Part shown: piece by piece, positions 1 to 5,693 of the stretch
Layout of the letters: every line of letters begins with the position of its first letter
How positions within the stretch are numbered: position 1 is the first letter of the stretch
Assembly (NCBI GenBank): GCA_040382215.1
Contig: JBEIFW010000141.1
Location: forward strand, 1 to 9,579
Direction: 5' to 3'
Source: JBEIFW01 sp040382215
Lineage (GTDB): Bacteria > Actinomycetota > Acidimicrobiia > Acidimicrobiales > Ilumatobacteraceae
Length of the DNA stretch: 9,579 nucleotides
Translations under genes and position numbers: made by a program
Notes under the pieces: generated by a model
What the model was told of the DNA's origin: nothing
The model's database searches: none
The model's input: only the letters and a program-made list of their open reading frames with translations

Positions 1-54
1 CCGTCGTCGTCGGCACAACCGTCGTCGTCGGCACGACCGTCGTCGTCGGCACAA
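1..54 (-). repeat. 18-bp tandem repeat encoding VVPTTT, three copies visible
   Basis: Units 1-18, 19-36 and 37-54 differ only at one base (A/G at unit position 17). The period is 18 bp, exactly six codons, so copy-number change would keep the frame. The array reaches base 1 and is probably longer. It forms the linker of the lipoprotein on this strand. Confidence 0.85.
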
Positions 55-160
55 CCGTCGCGCCGAGCACCTGGGTTCCGTCGATGCCACAGCCGGCCGC
101 AAGGGCGCCCGCGAAGGCGAGAAGACCGGCCCCCACGAGCATCCGACGGCGGCGGCTCAC
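1..160 (-). CDS. Putative lipoprotein with VVPTTT-repeat linker (N-terminal part, runs off window)
   Basis: Only the first 53 codons are present. The GTG at 160-158 gives a short basic n-region (SRRRR, residues 2-6), a hydrophobic stretch (about residues 7-22) and a lipobox LAAGC with Cys24, so the product is most likely exported and lipid-anchored. The SRRRRML start loosely resembles a twin-arginine motif, so Tat export is possible but unproven. After Cys24 comes a low-complexity linker of Val-Val-Pro-Thr-Thr-Thr hexapeptides (residues 36-53), still repeating at the window edge. Such linkers usually hold a globular domain away from the membrane; that domain lies outside the window, so no function can be given. 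The start is supported by a TACGAT -10-like box exactly 6 nt upstream and the absence of a Shine-Dalgarno sequence. An internal ATG (142-140) would remove the basic residues and is less likely. Confidence 0.75.
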   Translation of the reverse strand, partial: MSRRRRMLVGAGLLAFAGALAAGCGIDGTQVLGATVVPTTTVVPTTTVVPTTT

Positions 161-166
161 ACGATG

Positions 167-172
167 ATCGTA
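167..172 (-). promoter_or_regulatory. Candidate -10 box (TACGAT) for the repeat-bearing lipoprotein
   Basis: On the minus strand TACGAT fits the actinobacterial -10 consensus TANNNT, and six bases later comes the GTG start, as expected for a leaderless transcript. I see no convincing -35 hexamer. A 12-bp inverted repeat (179-190) lies about where a -35 element or an operator would be. Confidence 0.45.
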
Positions 173-178
173 GACACC

Positions 179-190
179 GCGTGCTCACGC
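179..190. promoter_or_regulatory. Short inverted repeat upstream of lipoprotein promoter (possible operator)
   Basis: The arms GCGTG and CACGC are perfect complements around a 2-bp centre. The element sits 6 bp upstream of the candidate TACGAT -10 box, where a regulator could bind. Five-bp arms arise often by chance in GC-rich DNA, so this rests on position alone. Confidence 0.2.
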
Positions 191-276
191 TCTGTCTCCA
201 ACCCCGGTGGAATCACTCAGGATCCCGCCGGATGGCCACTCTGAGCGCTGCGATACCCGCTTCGCGCGTTCAGATC

Positions 277-292
277 GGCGTCAGATGACGCC
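277..292 (-). terminator. Inverted repeat over the stop codon of the second CaiB gene
   Basis: GGCGTCA and TGACGCC are perfect 7-bp arms around a 2-bp centre; as RNA this would fold as a 6-bp stem with a 4-nt loop. It includes the TGA stop (283-281) of the CoA-transferase gene ending here. There is no U-tract, so any termination would be of the U-less type proposed for actinobacteria, or the element may act as an mRNA 3' end stabiliser. Confidence 0.4.
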
Positions 293-1444
293 TGAGCTGC
301 GCAAGGACTCGATCTGCCCCGCCGCATAGCCGAGATCGATGAGCACGTCGTCGGTGTGCTCCCCTACCCCCGGTGCACGTTCGCCGAGGTGAGCGGCGCT
401 GACGGGATGGACGGGCACCGGCAGGGCCCGGCCACCGACGTCCACCGAGTCGAGGAGCACCTCCCGCACGTGGGGGTCCGCAAGCGTGTCGGCCGGGCTG
501 AGCAAGGGTCCGGCCGGAACGCCGAGCGGCGCCACCGCAGCGAGGACCTCGGCCGAGGTCCGCCGTGCGGTCCAGTTCCCGACGATCGCCGACAACGCAC
601 GGCTGTTGCGGCCACGGTCGTCATCGGTGGCGAACCGCTCGTCGCTGACGAGTTCCGGACGTCCGATCAAGCCGCACACCCGAGCGAACATCGGGTTGCC
701 GATCACCTGGATGAACACCTTGCCGTCCTGCGTTGCGAACAAGTCGGAGGGACCCGCCGCCGGATGCCGGTTGCCGAGCCCCGCACGACCCGGGTGCACC
801 GCGGCCTCCTCCACCAGGATGTGGCCGGTGACCGCCATCGCCGATCCCAGCAGCGAGGCTTCGACCCGGCGGCCACGACCGGTGACCGAACGCTCGATCA
901 AGGCGGCCAGCACCCCCGTCGCAAGGTTGGTGGCCGTCACGTAGTCGACCCAGGGAACGAAGCTCTTGACCGGCGCCCCGGGCTCGCCATTGAGGTGGAC
1001 CGATCCGCTCATCGCCTGACCGATGCCGTCGAAGCCCAGCCGTCCGGCGTACGGTCCGGTGCTGCCGAACATCGTCGCCGTCGCAAGGACGGTCCGCTCG
1101 TTGCGGGCGTGGAGCGACGCCCAGTCCAACCCCATCGCTGCCAGGCTCTCGTCGGGCATGTTGGCGACCACCACGTCGGTCCGTTCCACCAGCCGGCCGA
1201 GCACCTCCCGGCCCTCGGGACGCGTCACGTGCAGAGTCATCGAGCGCTTGCCCCGGTTGCAGTGCACGAAGAACGCGCCCATCCCCTCGGCCCCGATCGG
1301 GAACAACGGCCGGTCCTCACCGCCACCGGGGCGCTCGACACGCAGGATGTCTGCGCCATATCCCTGCAGCAACTGGGCACACCACGGACCGGCCACGTAG
1401 CGCCCGAGGTCGAGCACCCGTATCCCCTGCAGCGGTCCGGTCAC
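281..1444 (-). CDS. Class III (CaiB/BaiF family) CoA-transferase, downstream paralogue
   Basis: This 387-residue protein matches family III CoA-transferases, which move CoA between carboxylic acids through a covalent aspartyl intermediate; some relatives instead racemise 2-methylacyl-CoAs. Family marks: the N-terminal GIRVLDLGRYVAGP segment (about 7-20), GADILRVERP (30-39), NRGKRS (63-68), FGSTGPY (126-132), and VPWVDY (163-168), where Asp167 aligns by position with the catalytic Asp169 of formyl-CoA transferase. TGRGRRVEASLL follows (188-199), and the tail GEHTDDVLIDLGY is typical. The GTG start at 1444 is chosen because a GGAGGG Shine-Dalgarno lies 8 nt upstream and because it overlaps the stop of the preceding CoA-transferase gene as GTGA; a longer reading frame upstream lacks family similarity. 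Substrates are unknown. It may be one subunit of a heteromer with its neighbour, as in tandem class III pairs such as BbsEF. Confidence 0.93.
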   Translation of the reverse strand: MTGPLQGIRVLDLGRYVAGPWCAQLLQGYGADILRVERPGGGEDRPLFPIGAEGMGAFFVHCNRGKRSMTLHVTRPEGREVLGRLVERTDVVVANMPDESLAAMGLDWASLHARNERTVLATATMFGSTGPYAGRLGFDGIGQAMSGSVHLNGEPGAPVKSFVPWVDYVTATNLATGVLAALIERSVTGRGRRVEASLLGSAMAVTGHILVEEAAVHPGRAGLGNRHPAAGPSDLFATQDGKVFIQVIGNPMFARVCGLIGRPELVSDERFATDDDRGRNSRALSAIVGNWTARRTSAEVLAAVAPLGVPAGPLLSPADTLADPHVREVLLDSVDVGGRALPVPVHPVSAAHLGERAPGVGEHTDDVLIDLGYAAGQIESLRSSGVI

Positions 1445-2727
1445 GGCGCGCTCCCTCCGCTCGATCGTCCGACGACCCCGGCAGTGCGCAGAACAGCAGG
1501 ATCGAGACCCAGTTCGGCGAGCACCTCGTCGGTGTGTTCGTCGAGCTGCGGGGCACGGCGCGTGACAGCCGACGGCGTGCGGTCGAAACGCACGGCCGGC
1601 GCCGGCACCCGATGCGACCCGAGCACCGGGTGGTCGATCGTGACCGCGTAGTCGTTGGCGACGACCTGCGGGTCGTCGAGCGCCTCGGTCGGCAGGTTGT
1701 ACCGCGCCACCGGGCAACCGGCGGACCGCAGGCGTTCGATCCAATCCTCGGTGCGGGCGGTGCGGAACAACGCCTCCGCCTCGTCGATCAACGCCTCGAA
1801 CCCGGGCGTACCGAAGCGGACCTCGGGATCTCGACGGGGATCACGCAACCCCGTTGCCGTGTGGAAGCGGTCCTGCAATGGTCCCGAGAGACAGCCCACC
1901 GAAACCATCGCATCGGCGGTTCGGTAGTGCCGGAAGTAGAATCGAAGGCTGCCTTCCCCGCCGGCGACGCGCTCCCGGTAGAGCCGTCGCTCGTCTTCGA
2001 AGCCGCCACCCGCCGCCCGTAGGTCGGCGACCTCGGCGTGAAAGCGCTCCCGCGCCGGCTCGGTCACGTCGAAGCGACCGAGGATCGTCTGTCCGAACAA
2101 CAAGGCGGTCGACAGCAAAGACACCTCGACCCGTTGACCCTCCCCGGTCGCATCCCGGTGGCGGAGCGCAGCCACGGCCCCGAGCGCGGCGAGCACGCCG
2201 GTCCCGACGTCGTTGTACGCCGGCCGGATGTTCGACGGGACATCCCGCTCGGAGCGGGCCGAGACGAACGACAGACCCGAGATACCTTGGACCAGTACGT
2301 CGTAGCCCCCCTGGTCTCCCTGCGGGCCCTTGGGCCCCAACGGCGGATTGACGACGTAGACGATGTCGGACCGCACGCGGCGCAACGACTCCTCGTCGAG
2401 GCCGTAGCGCGGGAGATCGGTCGGCTTCAGCGATACGAGCACGACGTCGGCCGACCCCACCAGCGCACCGATCACCTCGGCCGCACCATCGTGGGTGAGG
2501 TCGAGGCAGATCGAGCGCTTGTTGCGGTTGACCGACACGAAGTAGGGAGCGTCGGTGAGCTTGCGGCTGAACAGATAGCGCGCCTGATCCCCCGCAGGCG
2601 GTTCGACTTTCACCACGTCGGCGCCCAGATCGCCCAACAGCATGGCGGCGACGGGAACGGCGAGCGCCTGGGCGAACTCGACGACGCGGACCCCGACGAG
2701 AGGCCCGCTCACGGCGTCGGCCGTCAC
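1441..2727 (-). CDS. Class III (CaiB/BaiF family) CoA-transferase, upstream paralogue
   Basis: A 428-residue CaiB/BaiF-family protein. Visible marks: GVRVVEFAQALAVP (about 12-25), LGADVVKVEPP (34-44), NRNKRS (67-72), GYDVLVQGISG (141-151) and YNDVGTG (171-177), in which Asp173 is the expected catalytic aspartate. Next come TGEGQRVEVSLL (194-205) and the usual C-terminal DEHTDEVLAELGL. It is about 40 residues longer than its downstream paralogue, largely from a charged stretch at about 223-258, and the two are clearly diverged. The GTG at 2727-2725 overlaps the amidohydrolase stop as GTGA, suggesting coupled translation; an in-frame GTG at 2712, starting VSGPLVG, is a reasonable alternative that begins closer to the conserved domain. 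It is probably expressed with the genes on both sides. The acyl donor and acceptor cannot be told from sequence. Confidence 0.92.
   Translation of the reverse strand: MTADAVSGPLVGVRVVEFAQALAVPVAAMLLGDLGADVVKVEPPAGDQARYLFSRKLTDAPYFVSVNRNKRSICLDLTHDGAAEVIGALVGSADVVLVSLKPTDLPRYGLDEESLRRVRSDIVYVVNPPLGPKGPQGDQGGYDVLVQGISGLSFVSARSERDVPSNIRPAYNDVGTGVLAALGAVAALRHRDATGEGQRVEVSLLSTALLFGQTILGRFDVTEPARERFHAEVADLRAAGGGFEDERRLYRERVAGGEGSLRFYFRHYRTADAMVSVGCLSGPLQDRFHTATGLRDPRRDPEVRFGTPGFEALIDEAEALFRTARTEDWIERLRSAGCPVARYNLPTEALDDPQVVANDYAVTIDHPVLGSHRVPAPAVRFDRTPSAVTRRAPQLDEHTDEVLAELGLDPAVLRTAGVVGRSSGGSAP
1453..1458 (-). promoter_or_regulatory. Shine-Dalgarno GGAGGG for the downstream CaiB gene
   Basis: GGAGGG on the minus strand, 8 nt before the GTG at 1444. 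It lies inside the 3' end of the upstream CoA-transferase gene and decides the start of the downstream one. Confidence 0.7.
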
Positions 2728-4454
2728 CCCTGGGGACCGCGCTGGAGCCGACCCGGGCGCACCCCGGTGAGCTCGCCGTCGGCAACGGTGACGTCGCCGC
2801 GCTTGATCGTCGCCCGATAGCCCTCGGCCTCCTGGAGCAGCCGGGTGCCGCCGGCCGGGAGATCGGCGACGAGGTAGGGCGGGCGCACGCGGAGCCGATC
2901 GAGGTCGATCACGTTCAGGTCCGCGAGATACCCCGGCGCCACCACACCACGATCGGTCCACCCGACGTGCGCTGCGGTGCGCTGGGTCTGGCAATGCACC
3001 ACCTGCTCGAGCGGCAGCAGCTCACCCCGGACGCGGTCACGCGTCCAGTGGGTGATCGCGGTCGTCGGGAACGACCCGTCGCTGATCGCGTTGCAGTGCG
3101 CTCCGGCATCCGACAACCCGAACAGTGCGTTGGGGTCGGTGATCATCGAGCGCACGTCCTCGAGCGAACCGCGGGCGTAGTTCATGAGCGGCAGGTACAG
3201 GAGTCGGGTGCCGCCGTCGCCGAGCAGTTCGTCGTAGAGCACCTCGACGGCCGGTCGCCCCGCCGCAGCGGCGAGGCCGGCGATGGACCGTTCCGGCGTC
3301 GGCTCGTAGTCGACCGGATCGGTGAGCGGGTACATGCGGGAGAACCCCGAGTGGATCAGCGCCGGGAACCCCTTGGGGTCGGCGGCTGCATGCTCGGCGA
3401 TCAACGCGGCGCGCACCTCCGGCTGACGCAGCCGCGCCTGGCGCTCGGCGCGCGACAGCGATCGCATGGCCCGGTAGGTGGGACAGAAATTGAACGGGCA
3501 AGCGCTCGCATCGAAACCGAGCAGCACACCGATCGGGCGCACCCCGACCTGGCCCCGGGCGTGGGCACCCCGGGCGTTCCAGGTGGCGATCAGATCGAGC
3601 AGCTCGCGGTAGCGATCGGGGGCGTCGTCGTTCTGCTGGATCGTGAAGCTGAGCGGCCGACCGACCTCGAGCGCAATCCGACCGAGCAACTCGGCCTCGC
3701 GGGCGACGAGTTCGGGGTCGGTCGACTGATACGCGTCGGAGATCAACTGGATGACCCCGGTATTGGCCTCGCGCAACGCACCGGCGATCCCGAGCACCTC
3801 ATCGGCCGCAGCGGTGAGCGTGCCGATCTGCTGACCCAAGCTCGTGCGATGCACCCAGGTGCGGCTGGTCGTGAATCCGAGTGCGCCGGCCCGCACGGCG
3901 TCGAGGCACAGGCGGCGCATCTCGTCGATCTCGTCCTCGCTCGCCCGCACCTGGTGGTCGGCACCCCGCTCCCCCATCACGAACGTGCGCAGCGCCGCGT
4001 GCGGAACCTGCGTGCCGACGTCGACGGTCCAGCGGCGCCGGTCGAGCACGTCGAGGTACTCGGGGAAGGACTCCCAGCCCCACGTCATGCCCTCGGCGAG
4101 CGCCGTGCCGGGGATGTCCTCGACGCCTTCGAGCAGCGCGATCAACCAGTCGTGACGGTCGAGGCGGGCCGGTGCGAAGCCGACCCCGCAGTTGCCGACG
4201 ACGAGCGAGGTGACCCCGTTGATCGACGACGGCGCAAGATCGGCGTCCCACGTGATCTGACCGTCGTAGTGCGTGTGGATGTCCACCCAACCCGGCGTCA
4301 CGACGAGCCCGTCGGCCTCGATCGTCCGCCGCGCGGCGCCCACGCCCTCGCCCACGGCGACGATCCGATCGCCGTCCACGGCCACGTCGGCACGGCGACC
4401 GGGAACCCCCGTGCCGTCGACGACTGTTCCGCCACGAATCACCAGGTCATGCAT
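2724..4454 (-). CDS. Amidohydrolase (Amidohydro_3; N-acyl-D-amino-acid deacylase-like), first gene of the CaiB operon
   Basis: A 576-residue cytosolic metal-dependent amidohydrolase with an N-terminal beta-sandwich start (LVIRGGTVVDGTG, 4-16) and a TIM barrel. Metal-site marks are HTHYD (His60, His62), GNCG with Cys89 (D-aminoacylases use a Cys ligand here), SRTWVHRTS (197-205) and SDAGAH (Asp449, His453). VAPGYLADLNVIDLD near the end is the typical closing sandwich. True D-aminoacylases carry histidines on the mid-barrel strands; here the corresponding stretches read VIQLISDAY (234-242) and LSFTIQQ (268-274), without His. I therefore place it in a D-aminoacylase-like subfamily of uncertain substrate rather than calling it a proven deacylase. 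The ATG at 4454 is supported by a GGGGG Shine-Dalgarno 6 nt upstream. It heads the unit with the two CoA-transferases, which suggests hydrolysis of an amide or acyl derivative whose acid product is then activated to a CoA thioester; that link is inference. Confidence 0.9.
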   Translation of the reverse strand: MHDLVIRGGTVVDGTGVPGRRADVAVDGDRIVAVGEGVGAARRTIEADGLVVTPGWVDIHTHYDGQITWDADLAPSSINGVTSLVVGNCGVGFAPARLDRHDWLIALLEGVEDIPGTALAEGMTWGWESFPEYLDVLDRRRWTVDVGTQVPHAALRTFVMGERGADHQVRASEDEIDEMRRLCLDAVRAGALGFTTSRTWVHRTSLGQQIGTLTAAADEVLGIAGALREANTGVIQLISDAYQSTDPELVAREAELLGRIALEVGRPLSFTIQQNDDAPDRYRELLDLIATWNARGAHARGQVGVRPIGVLLGFDASACPFNFCPTYRAMRSLSRAERQARLRQPEVRAALIAEHAAADPKGFPALIHSGFSRMYPLTDPVDYEPTPERSIAGLAAAAGRPAVEVLYDELLGDGGTRLLYLPLMNYARGSLEDVRSMITDPNALFGLSDAGAHCNAISDGSFPTTAITHWTRDRVRGELLPLEQVVHCQTQRTAAHVGWTDRGVVAPGYLADLNVIDLDRLRVRPPYLVADLPAGGTRLLQEAEGYRATIKRGDVTVADGELTGVRPGRLQRGPQG

Positions 4455-4460
4455 CGCGAA

Positions 4461-4469
4461 CCCCCTTTT
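4461..4469 (-). promoter_or_regulatory. Purine-rich ribosome binding site (AAAAGGGGG) of the amidohydrolase gene
   Basis: AAAAGGGGG on the minus strand lies 6 nt before the ATG at 4454. It fixes the start, since the frame stays open far upstream. It contrasts with the near-leaderless starts of several other genes here. Confidence 0.65.
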
Positions 4470-4477
4470 CCCCGGAC

Positions 4478-4483
4478 AACCTA
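4478..4483 (-). promoter_or_regulatory. Candidate -10 box (TAGGTT) of the amidohydrolase-CaiB-CaiB operon
   Basis: TAGGTT fits TANNNT and lies 23 nt before the ATG. A transcript starting about 7 nt downstream would carry a leader of roughly 16 nt holding the AAAAGGGGG ribosome site. It directly follows a stem-loop at the end of the DUF3048 gene, consistent with a new transcription unit. No clear -35 is seen. Confidence 0.4.
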
Positions 4484-4491
4484 GCCCGCGA

Positions 4492-4515
4492 CCGGGTCTG
4501 CGGTTCAGACGCCGG
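4492..4515 (-). terminator. Stem-loop over the stop codon of the DUF3048 lipoprotein gene
   Basis: Arms CCGG+GTCTG and CAGAC+CCGG pair over 9 bp with a single unpaired base (G4511) around a 5-nt loop. The TGA stop (4507-4505) falls at the loop and upper stem. No U-tract follows on the minus strand. It separates this gene from the amidohydrolase promoter. Confidence 0.4.
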
Positions 4516-5623
4516 CGCGCTCGGTGGTGCCGTCGCCCGGCCGCGGCAACTGCACCCAGGTCTGGCCGGGTGACAGCAGGATCGGCTTTCCCGAGGCGTC
4601 GGTCAGCCGGTAGGGCACGGTGTTGCGCTCCCGGTCCCAGGTTCCCGCCACGAGCACGCCGCCCGTCAATACCCAGGCCTCGCCCGAGCCGACCGAGATG
4701 GCCTCGGTTGATCCGGTGTCTCGATTGATGCGGTACTGGGTGAACACGATCACCACGTTGGCCGGGGCGACCGGCTTGTCCTTGTCGTCGACGTGCGGTG
4801 TGCCGTCGAGCGTGCGCAGCCACCGCTTCGTCGTGGCGTCCCAGTCCCACGCCGTGCGCGTGCCGTCGTAGCGGACGCTCACCGTCCCGGGGACAGGACC
4901 GGCCGGGGCCGGGTCCGACGGGCCACGGTAGGAGAAGACCGGAGTCGGCGGACCCTGGTCGGGCAGCGCCTTCTCCCACTGTGCCGAGACGTTCGTGAAC
5001 AGGTTGTTCGGCGCCGGGCGATCCGGATCGCGCACGGTGTCGGCCCGTTCACCACAGAGATTCACGAGCGTCTTGGCCCGGTTGAGCGCCGTGATCGTGA
5101 TGTCGTTGGCTCCGGAGCACTTGAACAGCGGGTTGGAGAACTGGCTCACGACGTCGATGTCGCCGGTCCGAGCCGAGCGCACCGGCCCCACCGGGTCGGC
5201 CGTCGTCGAGTGGAACACTGCGGCGTAGCGGCTCACCCCTTCGGCCTGGATCTCGAACACGACGTCGGCCTGGTTGATACCCACGTGCGGCCGAGCGACC
5301 TCGCGAGCGTTGTCGAGTTTGATCACGACCGCCGGGCGGGTTGCTGCACCGGGCTCCGTCCGAGGGAGCCCGGTGAGGGGTGACGGCGGGCCCGGAGGCG
5401 CCGTCGTCGTGGTTCCGACCGTGGTGGTGGTGGTGATGATGGTGGTGGACGCCGCCGTGGTGGAGGACGCCTTCGTGGTGGTCGAGGCGGCCGTCGTCGT
5501 GGTGGCCACGGTGGTGGTGACCGGGGGTGAGGCCGAGGACGAACCACACGCCGGGACGGCAACGAGAGCGGCCAGGGCGGCGAGCGATGCAGCGACCGAA
5601 CGGCGGGGGGCGGTGCGGATCAT
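4505..5623 (-). CDS. DUF3048 / YerB-type lipoprotein with Thr-rich linker
   Basis: A 372-residue predicted surface lipoprotein. A basic start (MIRTAPRR) and hydrophobic core lead to a VPAC lipobox with Cys26. Residues 33-80 are a low-complexity Thr/Ala/Ser linker. The DUF3048 domain follows: PLTGLP (82-87), RPAVVIKLDN, RPHVGINQADVVFE, GVSRYAAVFHS, DPVGPVRSARTGDID and the family's closing GQTWVQLP near the C terminus. I recognise the family from these strings; its biochemical function is not established. The ATG at 5623 is the natural start: it gives a complete signal peptide and lies 9 nt after a TAGCGT -10-like box. The gene is divergent from the flavin oxidoreductase, sharing a 70-bp promoter region, and lies 50 bp from the amidohydrolase gene. 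A hairpin and a candidate promoter in that gap argue against an obligatory operon. Confidence 0.9.
   Translation of the reverse strand: MIRTAPRRSVAASLAALAALVAVPACGSSSASPPVTTTVATTTTAASTTTKASSTTAASTTIITTTTTVGTTTTAPPGPPSPLTGLPRTEPGAATRPAVVIKLDNAREVARPHVGINQADVVFEIQAEGVSRYAAVFHSTTADPVGPVRSARTGDIDVVSQFSNPLFKCSGANDITITALNRAKTLVNLCGERADTVRDPDRPAPNNLFTNVSAQWEKALPDQGPPTPVFSYRGPSDPAPAGPVPGTVSVRYDGTRTAWDWDATTKRWLRTLDGTPHVDDKDKPVAPANVVIVFTQYRINRDTGSTEAISVGSGEAWVLTGGVLVAGTWDRERNTVPYRLTDASGKPILLSPGQTWVQLPRPGDGTTERAGV
5384..5527 (-). repeat. Low-complexity Thr-rich coding stretch (linker of DUF3048 lipoprotein)
   Basis: Encodes residues 33-80, dominated by runs of 2-5 Thr with Ala, Ser and Val. The plus strand is therefore rich in GGT/GTGGTG. 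In the neighbouring minus frame the same DNA would read as a poly-His run, which is an artefact. Confidence 0.8.
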
Positions 5624-5632
5624 GACGCTGCG

Positions 5633-5638
5633 ACGCTA
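5633..5638 (-). promoter_or_regulatory. Candidate -10 box (TAGCGT) of the DUF3048 gene
   Basis: TAGCGT on the minus strand, 9 nt before the ATG at 5623. It lies within an 8-bp palindrome CGCTAGCG (5634-5641). The transcript would have a leader of only a few nucleotides and no Shine-Dalgarno. It is one half of a divergent pair with 5681-5686. Confidence 0.45.
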
Positions 5639-5680
5639 GCGACTGGGTCACCAGGACGGGGGGCACTCGGCGGTTCGCAG

Positions 5681-5686
5681 TAGCGT
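5681..5686 (+). promoter_or_regulatory. Candidate -10 box (TAGCGT) of the flavin oxidoreductase gene
   Basis: TAGCGT ends 7 nt before the GTG at 5694, so transcription would begin at or next to the start codon. No Shine-Dalgarno is present, which fits a leaderless mRNA. No good -35 hexamer is visible. Confidence 0.5.
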
Positions 5687-5693
5687 CCGGTGC

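Noticed and set aside
1..54. Short tandem repeats considered as a CRISPR array
   Set aside because: The units are directly abutting, have no spacers, and encode an in-frame hexapeptide.
356..1651. A 431-codon open frame on the plus strand opposite the downstream CoA-transferase
   Set aside because: Composition-driven shadow of a well-supported CaiB-family gene; no recognisable motif.
1445..1744. N-terminal extension of the downstream CoA-transferase by 100 codons
   Set aside because: The extension overlaps the upstream CoA-transferase in another frame and has no family similarity; the GTG at 1444 has GGAGGG 8 nt upstream and a GTGA overlap.
2967..4484. A 505-codon open frame on the plus strand, antisense to the amidohydrolase gene
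   Set aside because: Long antisense frames are expected in GC-rich coding DNA. Its translation is Arg/His/Asp-rich with no family resemblance, while the minus strand encodes a clear amidohydrolase.
4455..4979. N-terminal extension of the amidohydrolase into the DUF3048 gene
   Set aside because: The LVIRGGTVVDGTG start typical of the family begins 3 residues after the ATG at 4454, which has its own ribosome site; the extension is out-of-frame DUF3048 sequence.
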